The notes under the pieces were generated by a model that saw only the letters and a program-made list of their open reading frames with translations, was not told the DNA's origin and searched no databases. A stretch of 64,000 nucleotides of DNA from PNON01 sp964387025 (GTDB taxonomy: Bacteria > Chloroflexota > Anaerolineae > Anaerolineales > Anaerolineaceae): assembly GCA_964387025.1 (NCBI GenBank), contig CAYLUZ010000001.1, positions 310,001 to 374,000 on the forward strand, given 5' to 3'. Both the position numbers and the translations under genes were made by a program. Positions 1 through 8,440 of this stretch are shown piece after piece; the first letter of the stretch is position 1; every line of letters starts with the position of its first letter.

Positions 1-936
1 CAACCCCAGGATTACTCCAAGGATCACCAATCCGGCAATTGGGTGTGTTGCCCAGCGGTCGAGACGATCGGTCATTCCAATCTGACCAGCACGAGGCCGC
101 TGCACAGCAGCGCGCATCATGCGTTCGATCCATTCGTACCGGCCGGATGCTATTGCCAGGAAGGCATCTTCGTGCTGTTTCTGGATATCTGTCACCAATT
201 CCCAGCGTTCATGAGGGATGTTCTGCTGGATGAGGTTTACCATCTCAATATCCCCTTCCAGCAGCTTGAGTGCACTCCAATCCAGTGGATAGGCAGCAGG
301 TAGGAAGCCCTCGATCAACTGGCGAATTTGATTTTGTATATCCTTATGATCCGCCCGAATTACAGGTATTCGCCGGTTATCCTGAGATGTTTCACACAAG
401 GTTTTATTTACAACATCCAAAAGTTGGTGTACTCCCTGCGCATGGGTTGCAATGAGGGGCACAACAGGGACACCCAGGGCAGCTTCAAGGATGTCTGTAT
501 CAATCTCAATACCTTCCTGTTTTGCAACATCCATCATATTCAGTGCAACAACCAACTTTGTGGGTAATGCGATCAGTTCAGAAACCAGGTACAGGCTTCG
601 TTCAAGGTTTGCTGCACTTACAACAGCCACGACGATGTCCGGTTTTTCTTTGATGATATATTCACGGGCAATGACCTCTTCTGGTGAGTTCGCGGTGAGA
701 CTATAGGTCCCTGGCAGGTCTATCAAATGGTATTCCTGATGGTTACGTTCAAATAGACCTTCGCGTTTCTCAACGGTTTTCCCCGGCCAGTTTCCAACAT
801 GTTGATTTAAGCCTGTTAATAAGTTGAACAGGGTGGATTTTCCCATATTAGGCTGGCCAGCAAGTGCAATGGTGGCTGTATCCACCCGTGTTTTAATGCT
901 AATTTGGGAATCCATGCTGGAGTGGCAATCGCTCAT
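1..936 (-). CDS. feoB: Ferrous iron transport protein B, N-terminal part (runs off left edge)
   Basis: This is the N-terminal 312 residues of the FeoB iron(II) transporter; the reading frame is open to base 1 and the membrane-core C-terminus lies outside the window. The cytosolic G-domain is visible: G1 P-loop GQPNMGKST near residue 31, G3 DLPGTYSL, and G4 NMMD. A helical region follows, then the DRLDRWATHP motif that leads into the first membrane segment. The P-loop has Gln and Met where many FeoB proteins have Asn and Cys. The ATG at 936 overlaps the feoA stop by four bases (ATGA), so the two are translationally coupled. The start of the divergent DtxR-type gene nearby suggests iron- or manganese-responsive control. 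A second ATG at 915 is possible, but the coupled start is preferred. Confidence 0.93.
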   Translation of the reverse strand, partial: MSDCHSSMDSQISIKTRVDTATIALAGQPNMGKSTLFNLLTGLNQHVGNWPGKTVEKREGLFERNHQEYHLIDLPGTYSLTANSPEEVIAREYIIKEKPDIVVAVVSAANLERSLYLVSELIALPTKLVVALNMMDVAKQEGIEIDTDILEAALGVPVVPLIATHAQGVHQLLDVVNKTLCETSQDNRRIPVIRADHKDIQNQIRQLIEGFLPAAYPLDWSALKLLEGDIEMVNLIQQNIPHERWELVTDIQKQHEDAFLAIASGRYEWIERMMRAAVQRPRAGQIGMTDRLDRWATHPIAGLVILGVILGL

Positions 937-1181
937 ACCTGGTTCCTTTGCACCTGGATGGCGCGCGCTTCCTGCCGGCCAAGGGCTACCCGTGTTCCCC
1001 TGACAGTGACAACCAGAGGACCGTGGCCATAATTTTGGGTCATAACGATTTCCACCCCGGGGGTAAAACCGAGCGAGGTGAGGCGGCTCGCAATTCCATT
1101 CCCATATCCCAAATGAAGAATGGACGCCCGCTCACCGGCTGCGAGTTCTGCTAGTTGTGTGGTTTGCTGTAAAATGGTCAT
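933..1181 (-). CDS. feoA: Ferrous iron transport protein A
   Basis: An 82-residue small cytosolic SH3-like protein of the FeoA family, which associates with FeoB and supports Fe(II) uptake. The typical core is present: GERASILHLGYG, then RLTSLGFTPG (the conserved R-L-x-x-L/M-G-x-x-P-G motif), then a closing segment VRGTRVALGRQEARAI. Its ATG is preceded by an AAGGAAAGG ribosome site. It is the first gene of a feoA-feoB operon. The same fold recurs at the C-terminus of the divergent regulator. Confidence 0.93.
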   Translation of the reverse strand: MTILQQTTQLAELAAGERASILHLGYGNGIASRLTSLGFTPGVEIVMTQNYGHGPLVVTVRGTRVALGRQEARAIQVQRNQV

Positions 1182-1244
1182 AGCAGTGCCTTTCCTTGAC
1201 AGTGAAATCCAACGGAGTATAATTACTTAAATGATGCTAATATA

Positions 1245-1266
1245 ATAATTAGTATATACTAATAAT
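1245..1266. promoter_or_regulatory. Candidate DtxR/MntR-family operator palindrome
   Basis: A perfect 16-bp palindrome, ATTAGTATATACTAAT at 1248-1263, with partial symmetry to 1245-1266. It sits in the 142-bp AT-rich gap between divergent feoA and the DtxR-type gene. Its TTAG...CTAA arms resemble the known DtxR/IdeR operator style. That the neighbouring repressor binds it is inference. Confidence 0.6.
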
Positions 1267-1323
1267 AAAAATAGTATAACATATTATTCTGAATAATCAG
1301 GATGGATTTTTATCGGGAAAACC

Positions 1324-1992
1324 ATGGAAAACAAACTCAGTTCGACGATTGAAGATTATCTGGGCGTGATCTACGTTTTGGAAAGGGATAAAGAACCCAT
1401 CCATGGTGTTCACCTGGCAGAATTGTTAGGAGTGTCCGCCCCGACTGTGACCAATACATTAAAACGTATGGTCAGGAACGGCTTGCTTGAAATGAACACA
1501 GAAACCGGAACGCACCTGACCGCCAATGGCCTAGAGCAGGCAAAAACTGTCATGCGCCGGCATATGCTGGCTGAATGGATGCTTAGCCGCATGCTTTCCT
1601 GGTCCAAGGTACATAAAGAAGCTCATTTTATGGAGCATGCAATTTCCAAAGAAGTGGAAGCCACCCTGATCGATGACTTAAATCAACCCGAACTTTGCCC
1701 CCACGGTAACCCACTGCCTGGAAATGAAGCACTTGTACGAGATTGGATCGCCTTGACAGACCTATCAGAAGGGTCAAACTGCACAATTCGGAGAGTGCAT
1801 GAATTAGCCGAAGATACCAGGGATGTTCTTTCTTTCCTGGAGGACAATCACATAGAACCTGGAAATAATGTAACGGTGGTAGAGAACCTACCCTTCAACC
1901 AGACCGTCACCCTTCAGGTGAATGATAAGGCAGTTACATTGGGTTATGCGTTGGCAAAATATGTTTACGGGGAATTGTTGCTACCTGTTTAA
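1324..1992 (+). CDS. DtxR/MntR-family metal-dependent transcriptional regulator
   Basis: A 222-residue regulator of the iron/manganese-dependent DtxR family. The N-terminal winged helix spans about residues 5-65, with recognition-helix sequence VSAPTVTNTLKRM. The dimerization and metal-binding domain follows, with typical ligands in RRHMLAEWM, EAHFMEHAIS and CPHGNP. The last 75 residues form a FeoA/SH3-like domain. When loaded with metal, such proteins usually repress uptake genes. The divergent feoAB operon and the intergenic palindrome make feoAB the obvious target. Whether it senses Fe(II) or Mn(II) cannot be decided from the ligands seen here. The start is the ATG after TCGGGAAAACC. Confidence 0.9.
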   Translation: MENKLSSTIEDYLGVIYVLERDKEPIHGVHLAELLGVSAPTVTNTLKRMVRNGLLEMNTETGTHLTANGLEQAKTVMRRHMLAEWMLSRMLSWSKVHKEAHFMEHAISKEVEATLIDDLNQPELCPHGNPLPGNEALVRDWIALTDLSEGSNCTIRRVHELAEDTRDVLSFLEDNHIEPGNNVTVVENLPFNQTVTLQVNDKAVTLGYALAKYVYGELLLPV

Positions 1993-2003
1993 CACCATTC
2001 ATT

Positions 2004-2954
2004 TCAACCTCTGGCTGTGAGGATCGACCAAAAAGAAAATCTCTGAACGCCACTCAATTTATATTCCTTTTTCCCAATGATCGATTCTGCTGCTTCCATC
2101 CCGCTGCGGATCGCTGCCCCGATACCTTCACCCATATCCGGTGTGGCCAATCCGGCTGAATCGCCCACCAGATAGGCATTCCCGTTTCGAAGTTCCTTCA
2201 ATGAATTGCGCAGATAATAAGTATGGGCAAGCGGTTGATAAATATGTCCCCGGACCAAACCCATCTGGTCAATTTGATTTGTGATCAAATCCCAATGCCG
2301 GCGAATGAGATCCTTATTCTGCTTCAATACTGATGCTTTTCCGCCAACACCCACATTTACATACCCGCCACCTTTAGGGACATACCATGAATAGCCAGGC
2401 AATCCGTTTTCCAGGAACCAAAGGTGGCATCGGTCGTCTGCATCCGGATAGAGGAATTCCTCTTCCATGGCGACTACCTGGTTTTCGGGGATATGACCGG
2501 GCTGATCAGTAAATAGAATCCTCCCGACCGGGCAATATGTTCCTCCGGCTCCAACGATATATTTGCAGTAATATTCACCATCAATTACATAGCCGTCTTC
2601 TTCATGGATTATCTTTTTAACCTGGTGTTGAACTACATCAACACCCGACCTTTTTAATAACCAATCGTCAAATTCAATCCGGCGGATGGCAAATTGATGA
2701 GTGGGTATTTTGAATTTCAACCCCCGAAGGGAAATTTCGAAGAAGTTGAAGGTTGAAATACTGAGAGGGTACCGGGCTGGATCCAGATCAAGGTCAGAAA
2801 GAACTTGCGGAGTGATCCATCCGGCGCAAGGCTTGATCCGTGGAAATTCCTGCTTATCCAATAAGAGGCAATCCAATCCGGCTTGATGCAATCGCCTGGC
2901 GCAGGCTGAACCGCCAGGGCCACCTCCGACGATGATGACCTCTTTTCGAATCAT
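2004..2954 (-). CDS. Geranylgeranyl reductase family FAD-dependent oxidoreductase
   Basis: A 316-residue flavoprotein. The FAD-binding Rossmann motif VGGGPGGSACARRL is at the N-terminus and the second FAD motif YLVGDSAGLATPDMGEGIG is near the C-terminus, as in the GGR/ChlP group that saturates isoprenoid chains of lipids or quinones. It is shorter than GGRs of about 390 residues, so the C-terminal substrate domain is reduced. The ATG at 2954 is chosen because it places the Rossmann strand at the N-terminus; a TTG 18 bases upstream would overlap the preceding gene. It follows the cyclopropane fatty acid synthase by only a few bases, suggesting a joint role in membrane lipid modification. The exact substrate is unknown. 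Confidence 0.8.
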   Translation of the reverse strand: MIRKEVIIVGGGPGGSACARRLHQAGLDCLLLDKQEFPRIKPCAGWITPQVLSDLDLDPARYPLSISTFNFFEISLRGLKFKIPTHQFAIRRIEFDDWLLKRSGVDVVQHQVKKIIHEEDGYVIDGEYYCKYIVGAGGTYCPVGRILFTDQPGHIPENQVVAMEEEFLYPDADDRCHLWFLENGLPGYSWYVPKGGGYVNVGVGGKASVLKQNKDLIRRHWDLITNQIDQMGLVRGHIYQPLAHTYYLRNSLKELRNGNAYLVGDSAGLATPDMGEGIGAAIRSGMEAAESIIGKKEYKLSGVQRFSFWSILTARG

Positions 2955-2956
2955 AT

Positions 2957-4042
2957 TTACACCATTCTGCAATCAGGTTGTGGAGTGCCTGTTCGTGTGA
3001 AAACGATCTGCCAGAGCTGCTGGCTGCGGGAGCGGAATGCTGCAGCGCTGCTTAACAGGTAAAAATTCCACATCCGGTGAAAGCGCTCAGAATAATTCTT
3101 TTTCAACTCCGGCCAACCTGCTTCGAAATTTGCCTGCCAGGCCATGAGAGTAGGATCATAATTTGGACCGATGTTATGCCAATCTTCCATAACAAAAATA
3201 CCTTCCATTGCTGCCCCCAATTGTTTAATCGATGGCAGCATTCCGTTCGGGAAGATGTATTTATGGGTGAATTGATCTGCCAGGGTGGAACTGATATTAC
3301 CGCCGATGGTATGAACAAATCCCAAACCATCCGGTTTTAGGCACCGGTCTACTACCTGCATGTAGGTTCGATAATTCTTATAACCCACATGCTCCATGAC
3401 CCCAATGGAAATCACCCGGTCGAATTTCCCTTCCACTTCCCGGTAATCCTGTAAACGAATTTCCACAGGCAATCCCTTACATAATTCTGATCCCAGGGCT
3501 ACCTGCTCTTTGGAAACAGTAACACCCAGGACAGAAACGCCATATTTTTCTGCAGCATATTTTGCAAAACTCCCCCAACCACAGCCTAATTCCAGCACGT
3601 TCATACCAGGTTCAAGCCCCAATTTACGACAAACGAGCTCCAGTTTGGCTTCCTGGGCATCATCAAGATTTCGGGCATTTTTCCAGTAGGCACAAGTGTA
3701 ATTCAACCTCTTATCCAACATTGTCCTGTATAAATCGTTTCCCAGATCATAATGCTGTTCGCCCACTTGATATGCACGGGCAAGGCTTTGCAGATTTAAT
3801 AATTGTGAACGGATAATATGCCATTTAATACGCCAGCTTCCCATTACTTTTTGATCCAGTTTTGCAGTAAGGGCACGGGTCAGGAATTGGTCGATTGCCA
3901 GGCAATCCCACCAACCGTCCATATATCCTTCCCCCAGGCCTAAGTGAGGTTGATTCAACACCCGGGAATAAAACCGCGGATCGTGGATGGTGATATCCCA
4001 CGGATCTGAACCGTTGATCGTTATACCGGCAGATGCCAGCAA
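2957..4042 (-). CDS. cfa: Cyclopropane-fatty-acyl-phospholipid synthase
   Basis: This SAM-dependent methyltransferase adds a methylene bridge to double bonds of membrane phospholipid acyl chains. It matches the E. coli Cfa architecture over its whole length: N-terminal GLGEGYMDGWWD, EQHYDLGNDLY, the SAM-binding VLELGCGWGSFAKYAA, the catalytic-region GVMEHVG, KYIFPNGMLPS and MEDWHNIG. The first usable start codon is TTG at 4042 (361 residues). However, 12 further homologous-looking codons extend upstream to an ATA at 4078, preceded by a strong AAGGGG site, while no ATG, GTG or TTG exists before an in-frame stop. The real N-terminus is therefore uncertain. It is probably co-transcribed with the flavoprotein downstream. 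Confidence 0.93.
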   Translation of the reverse strand: MLASAGITINGSDPWDITIHDPRFYSRVLNQPHLGLGEGYMDGWWDCLAIDQFLTRALTAKLDQKVMGSWRIKWHIIRSQLLNLQSLARAYQVGEQHYDLGNDLYRTMLDKRLNYTCAYWKNARNLDDAQEAKLELVCRKLGLEPGMNVLELGCGWGSFAKYAAEKYGVSVLGVTVSKEQVALGSELCKGLPVEIRLQDYREVEGKFDRVISIGVMEHVGYKNYRTYMQVVDRCLKPDGLGFVHTIGGNISSTLADQFTHKYIFPNGMLPSIKQLGAAMEGIFVMEDWHNIGPNYDPTLMAWQANFEAGWPELKKNYSERFHRMWNFYLLSSAAAFRSRSQQLWQIVFTRTGTPQPDCRMV

Positions 4043-4229
4043 GTCAGTAAATATATCCTTTGATTGAGATTCAGTTATGGTTACCCCTTTCTTTCGCCTT
4101 TTTCAGATTCTACTTAGAAAAACACTCCCATAATAGTTGAGACGCATGGATGAGAAAAATCACCTAAATCGATTTAGAAAATCATTATCAATAGTATGAA
4201 TTGTTTTTTCTATTGTTTCTACAAGTTGT

Positions 4230-4892
4230 TCAATCATTTACCTTAAAAGTGAGAGCACTTTTCTCGAATTCCGGAAGCCGTTGATCAAACTCATCAGCGC
4301 TGGTCCCATATGTGATCACCCAGAACATATTTCCATTTTTAACAGCATACATCAATTCTTTTCCATTGGTGCCTGAAATTGTAAATTCGATCACCAATCT
4401 ACCAGCATCGTATTTGTTTAGTTTCGTGATCTGGCGATCGGTCACTTTGAAACTTGCGGGAAGTTGAGATGAGGCGGCATCCAGGTAGGTATCGACGGTT
4501 ATTACTGATAATACCTTCTCAAAGGTGATAGCAGTACTTGTAAGCGAACCCGATGCACCGATTTTCGAATCAAAAGCCCATATAGCAAACATATCTGGAT
4601 TTTGCTCTATAACTGTGGCCATATTTTCATACCCAGGACCCAGGGATCTTATTTTTTTCACGACAGTCTGTAGGTCTTCACTGATATTTCCACCATCGTA
4701 ACTTTCCGGGAGCCACAATTCCACCCCTTTGGCTTCAAATTTTTCCCAACCTGGAATTGAAGTAGGTATTATTTCAATTGTTGGAAGTATTTCAGGTTCA
4801 CTGGATGGTAAAATGGATGGAGACAATGCGCAGGCTAAAGAGATCATTAGTATGGTGATTGCAAAACCAGCTTTGACCGGAGCTTTATTCAT
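4230..4892 (-). CDS. Lipoprotein, PsbP/DcrB-like fold suspected
   Basis: A 220-residue predicted lipoprotein. The signal peptide ends in ISLAC, with the lipidated Cys at position 21, followed by a Pro/Ser/Glu-rich linker. The mature part has alternating strands (VELWLPESYDG, DAGRLVIEFTISG, NMFWVITYGTSADEFDQRLPEFEKS), which is the closing pattern of PsbP/DUF1795-like proteins. That fold assignment is by eye only. A good ribosome site (GGAGGAAAT) precedes the ATG. It stands alone, divergent from the DnaJ-like gene. Function unknown. Confidence 0.75.
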   Translation of the reverse strand: MNKAPVKAGFAITILMISLACALSPSILPSSEPEILPTIEIIPTSIPGWEKFEAKGVELWLPESYDGGNISEDLQTVVKKIRSLGPGYENMATVIEQNPDMFAIWAFDSKIGASGSLTSTAITFEKVLSVITVDTYLDAASSQLPASFKVTDRQITKLNKYDAGRLVIEFTISGTNGKELMYAVKNGNMFWVITYGTSADEFDQRLPEFEKSALTFKVND

Positions 4893-5073
4893 ATTTCCTC
4901 CACTTCAGCGACGGAGTGCATTAATACAATACCGTATGAATCTTTTTAGTCGACGATTCATTATAAACTGAATGGAATGCATCACCTCATTTAAATTATT
5001 ACCGATATTCCCGCCCACATTAATTATTTCTAAGGAATCTATTAGAAGTGTATTAGATGTGTATAGAGTCTAC

Positions 5074-5101
5074 TTGACTTTACGGCCTGGAGGTTCATAA
5101 T
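5074..5101 (+). promoter_or_regulatory. Putative sigma70-type promoter of the chaperone/protease block
   Basis: TTGACT (5074-5079), a 16-bp spacer and CATAAT (5096-5101). The -10 element ends ten bases before the dnaJ-like ATG and no ribosome site is close, so the message could be nearly leaderless. The GGAGG at 5089-5093 is too far from the ATG to serve it. Confidence 0.4.
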
Positions 5102-5111
5102 TAAAAGACCT

Positions 5112-6044
5112 ATGGATTATAAAGATTACTATAAAACTCTCGGCGTTGAACGCAGTGCATCGGAGCAAGAGATAAAGAAGGCTTATCGAAAGCTGGCGAT
5201 GAAGTATCATCCTGACCAAAATCCGGGCAATAAACAATCGGAAGAGAAGTTCAAGGATATTAATGAAGCGTACCAGGTCTTAAGTGATACTAAAAAAAGG
5301 TCCCGATACGACCAACTTGGGGATTCTTATTTCAACTACCAACAAAATGGCGGAAACCCCAATGGATTCAATTGGGAACAATGGTACGCCGGTGGCAGGC
5401 AGCAACAAGGTGGTGCGCGCCGGGTGGATATGGATGATCTGGGGAGTGCTTTTGGTGGTGGATTCTCTGACTTCTTTCGGACAATATTTGGAGAAATGGG
5501 CGGGGATCTTAACCAGGTTCGCCGTGGTCCAACCCGGGCAACAGCTCCACAAGCGGTACAGCAACCGGTGTCGATCAGCTTTTTAGAGGCGTTTAATGGG
5601 ACTACGCGGACAGTTCAGATTGGAAATAAGAGATTGGAAGTCAAGATTCCCCGCGGTGCAAAAACAGGAACTCGTATTCGCGTACCTGGAGGGACAGCTT
5701 CATCTGCTTTACCTTCCGACCTTTTCCTTGTTATCGACGTAATCCCAGATAACCGCTTTGAGCGCAAAGAAAATGACCTGTATACCGATGTCGCTATCGA
5801 CCTTTATACCGCCATACTCGGCGGGCAGACAGCTGTGGTTACCCCTGGAGGAAATGTTACCCTTACTATTCCAGCAGGAACACAACCGGGGCAAGCCTTC
5901 CGCCTGGCAGGACGTGGCATGCCGCACCTGAAAGACCCGTTAAAATCAGGGGATCTATATGCGAGAGTAAAAGTAATGATTCCCCGAACACTAAACGACA
6001 GTGAACGGGAGATGTTTAGAAAATTAGCCGGCAGGAATTTGTAG
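5112..6044 (+). CDS. DnaJ/CbpA-type co-chaperone
   Basis: A 310-residue Hsp40. The J-domain covers residues 1-70 with HPD at 33-35, which stimulates the Hsp70 ATPase. A Gly/Phe-rich linker follows (about 75-150), then two C-terminal beta-sandwich substrate domains (SISFLEAFNGTTRTVQIG, then VAIDLYTAILGGQTAVVTPGG and LAGRGMPHLKDP). There is no CxxCxGxG zinc finger, so it is CbpA-like rather than a canonical DnaJ. It heads a run of genes in the same direction with 32- and 35-bp gaps (HtrA-like protease, baeRF protein), pointing to a shared proteostasis role. No CIRCE element is visible upstream. Confidence 0.92.
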   Translation: MDYKDYYKTLGVERSASEQEIKKAYRKLAMKYHPDQNPGNKQSEEKFKDINEAYQVLSDTKKRSRYDQLGDSYFNYQQNGGNPNGFNWEQWYAGGRQQQGGARRVDMDDLGSAFGGGFSDFFRTIFGEMGGDLNQVRRGPTRATAPQAVQQPVSISFLEAFNGTTRTVQIGNKRLEVKIPRGAKTGTRIRVPGGTASSALPSDLFLVIDVIPDNRFERKENDLYTDVAIDLYTAILGGQTAVVTPGGNVTLTIPAGTQPGQAFRLAGRGMPHLKDPLKSGDLYARVKVMIPRTLNDSEREMFRKLAGRNL

Positions 6045-6076
6045 TCCTTCTGCCTATGTAGTATTGAAAGGATAGT

Positions 6077-7246
6077 ATGAAGAAGTTAAATATATTTTTA
6101 CCGGTATTTGTGATTGCAATGACAATTCTTGCCTGTGCAGCTCCAACGATTTCCCCTACTCTAGTGTTGGCCCCCACTAATGAACCGACCGTTCAGAATA
6201 CCCAGGTGTCTTCAACTGTACAGAGCCTTCCAGAGCAGGTCATGGTGTCCAATTCTCAAGAAATCCTGGTCAGTTTATATGACAAAGTAAGCCCTGGAGT
6301 AGTGGCGATCCAGGTAATTACGGATGCAGGGGGTGGGCTTGGCACAGGCTTCGTATATGATGACCAGGGCCACATCATCACCAATTTCCATGTCGTAGAT
6401 GGTGCAACCGAACTTGAAGTGGATTTCCCTTCGGGATTTAAGATTGCTGGAAAAGTTGTTGGAACGGACACTGATTCGGATATCGCAGTGATAAAAGTTG
6501 ATGCTCCAAAAGAGAAACTACACCCGATAACATTAGGTGATTCCGATCAGATGAAAGTTGGACAGACGGTCGTTGCCATCGGAAATCCATTTGGGTTGAA
6601 TAGCACCATGACCATGGGGATTGTATCTGCACTCGGCCGAACCCTTGAATCTGAGCATACCTCACCTGATGGCACACTCTATACTGCCGGTGACCTGATT
6701 CAAACTGATGCAGCGATTAACCCCGGGAACTCCGGAGGGCCATTATTGAATCTGAATGGCGAAGTAATTGCCATCAACCGTGCCATCCGGACTTCCAGCG
6801 ATACTACATTTGGGACTGAACCTGGAAATATCGGAATTGGATTTGCAATTTCTATAAACATTGTCAAGAGGGTTGTCCCCGAATTGATCGCGAATGGAAA
6901 ATATGATTACCCATATCTTGGTCTTTCCAGCCTGCCGGAAATCAGCCTTAAAGCTCAAGAGGCATTGGGTTTGGACCGTGCAATAGGGGCTTACCTGGTT
7001 GAAATCGTTTCGGGAGGACCTGCCGATAAGGCCGGGTTAATTTCCGGCACTACAAAAACAGATATACCGGGATTATTAAAAGGAGGTGATTTGATCATTG
7101 CCATAGATGATCGGCCAATACTCACTTTCGGTGATTTACTCAAATATCTCATCAATCAAAAATCTCCGAATGATACAGTGAAATTGACTGTTCTGCGGGA
7201 TGGGATGGAGAAGGATTTCACACTTACTTTAGGTACACGCCCTTAA
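6077..7246 (+). CDS. HtrA/Deg-family lipoprotein serine protease with PDZ domain
   Basis: A 389-residue secreted, membrane-anchored protease. The signal peptide has lipobox TILAC (Cys20), followed by a Pro/Thr-rich linker to about residue 60. The chymotrypsin-like domain has the complete catalytic triad: His105 (NFHVV), Asp135 (DSDIAV) and Ser219 (NPGNSGGP). A single PDZ domain occupies about residues 280-385. HtrA proteins degrade or hold misfolded proteins outside the membrane. It is 32 bp downstream of the DnaJ-like gene, has a GGATAGT ribosome site, and is probably in the same operon. Confidence 0.93.
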   Translation: MKKLNIFLPVFVIAMTILACAAPTISPTLVLAPTNEPTVQNTQVSSTVQSLPEQVMVSNSQEILVSLYDKVSPGVVAIQVITDAGGGLGTGFVYDDQGHIITNFHVVDGATELEVDFPSGFKIAGKVVGTDTDSDIAVIKVDAPKEKLHPITLGDSDQMKVGQTVVAIGNPFGLNSTMTMGIVSALGRTLESEHTSPDGTLYTAGDLIQTDAAINPGNSGGPLLNLNGEVIAINRAIRTSSDTTFGTEPGNIGIGFAISINIVKRVVPELIANGKYDYPYLGLSSLPEISLKAQEALGLDRAIGAYLVEIVSGGPADKAGLISGTTKTDIPGLLKGGDLIIAIDDRPILTFGDLLKYLINQKSPNDTVKLTVLRDGMEKDFTLTLGTRP

Positions 7247-7281
7247 ACCACGCACATTATAGTTACAACTCAGGAGGTATT

Positions 7282-8382
7282 ATGTTGACCGAGAAAGATT
7301 TGCGGGAGATTCTAAATTACTCTGACGGCAAACCAGTATTGAGTCTGTACCTTAACACCGAGCCATCAGCGGGTAATGCCGATGCGTATCGCCTACGATT
7401 ACGGAATATGCTAAAAGAAGTAGATGCCCCGAAGGATAATGCCAGGATAGAACAGTATTTTAATCATGAATATGATTGGTCAGGCCGTGGAGTAGCTGTT
7501 TTTTCCTGCGCAGACCAGGAATATTTTCGGGCATATCCCCTGGCAGTTCCCGTACGAAGTCGGGTGAGGGTGAGCGATCATCCCCATTTTAAACCGCTGG
7601 CGGATCTTTGGGATGCATTTGGTGGTTATGGTGTTGCTCTGGTAGATAAACAGGGTGCCAGGTTTTTCCATTTCACACTTGGTGAACTTGAAGAACAACA
7701 AGGATTTCTGGGTGATGAAGTAAAACATACAAAGAGCGGGGGAGCGTCTTCTGTTGCCGGAATGCGAGGGGGAACAGTCGGGCAGACTGGTTATGATGAA
7801 GAAGTCATAGGGCGGAATATGAAAGAGGCTGCCAGATTTGCAGCAAAATTCTTTGAAATCAATCGTATCCGCAGAGTATTAATTGGCGGCACAGAAGAAA
7901 ATATTGCCAGTTTCAAGTCTTTTCTTCCTAAATCCTGGCAAAGCCTGGTAGTTGGTACTTTCCCGGCGGCAATGACGGCCAACGCCACTGAGGTACAAGC
8001 TAAGGCTTATGAAATTGGTTTGGCAGCGGAAAAAACACGGGAAGCGGGATTGGTCGATTCGGCCATCGCACTATCAGCAAAATCCGGGAATGGAGCGGTT
8101 GGATTGGAAGAGACATTAAAATTCGTGACTGCTCACAGGGTACAAACGTTGTTGGTAAAGGAAGGTTTTTTTTCCACTGGTGCTCATTGCCCTGAGTGTG
8201 GTCTTGTGACAGAAAAAGTGCAGGATATTTGCCCTGTTTGCAGTTCAAAATTGGATAGAATATTGGATGTGGTTGATTTCGCAGTCCGCTCTGTATTGCA
8301 ATCCGGTGGAGATGTCGAGATCGTTCATGATAGTAAAGCATTGGAAGAAGCTGGGAAGATCGCTGCAATCCTGCGCTATTAA
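7282..8382 (+). CDS. Bacterial eRF1/aRF1-like protein (baeRF family) with zinc ribbon
   Basis: A 366-residue homologue of archaeal/eukaryotic class I release factors, as described for bacterial baeRF proteins. The N-terminal domain (1-120) is short and shows no NIKS stop-codon-reading motif. The middle domain carries a Gly-rich loop (KSGGASSVAGMRGGTVGQ) at the place of the catalytic GGQ, but the Gln of GGQ is replaced by Ala. The C-terminal L7Ae-like domain contains a four-Cys zinc ribbon (CPECG...CPVCS) and ends in IAAILRY, strikingly like archaeal RF1. A role in ribosome rescue, hibernation or tRNA/peptide release control is plausible but unproven. It follows the HtrA-like gene by 35 bp with an AGGAGGT ribosome site. 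Confidence 0.8.
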   Translation: MLTEKDLREILNYSDGKPVLSLYLNTEPSAGNADAYRLRLRNMLKEVDAPKDNARIEQYFNHEYDWSGRGVAVFSCADQEYFRAYPLAVPVRSRVRVSDHPHFKPLADLWDAFGGYGVALVDKQGARFFHFTLGELEEQQGFLGDEVKHTKSGGASSVAGMRGGTVGQTGYDEEVIGRNMKEAARFAAKFFEINRIRRVLIGGTEENIASFKSFLPKSWQSLVVGTFPAAMTANATEVQAKAYEIGLAAEKTREAGLVDSAIALSAKSGNGAVGLEETLKFVTAHRVQTLLVKEGFFSTGAHCPECGLVTEKVQDICPVCSSKLDRILDVVDFAVRSVLQSGGDVEIVHDSKALEEAGKIAAILRY

Positions 8383-8406
8383 TCAGCCTACTATTCTACT
8401 AAGGCC

Positions 8407-8440
8407 GGAGCACATCAAATTTATGCTCCAACCTTTTCTA
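8407..8440 (+). terminator. Weak hairpin after the baeRF gene
   Basis: GGAGCA (8407-8412) pairs with TGCTCC (8424-8429) and is followed by a short pyrimidine-rich stretch (ACCTTTTCT). It lies in the 160-bp gap before the next protease gene. It may attenuate rather than fully terminate. Confidence 0.35.

Noticed and set aside
4893..5111. CIRCE heat-shock element upstream of the dnaJ-like gene.
   Set aside because: No TTAGCACTC-type inverted repeat is present; only an ordinary promoter-like sequence is seen.
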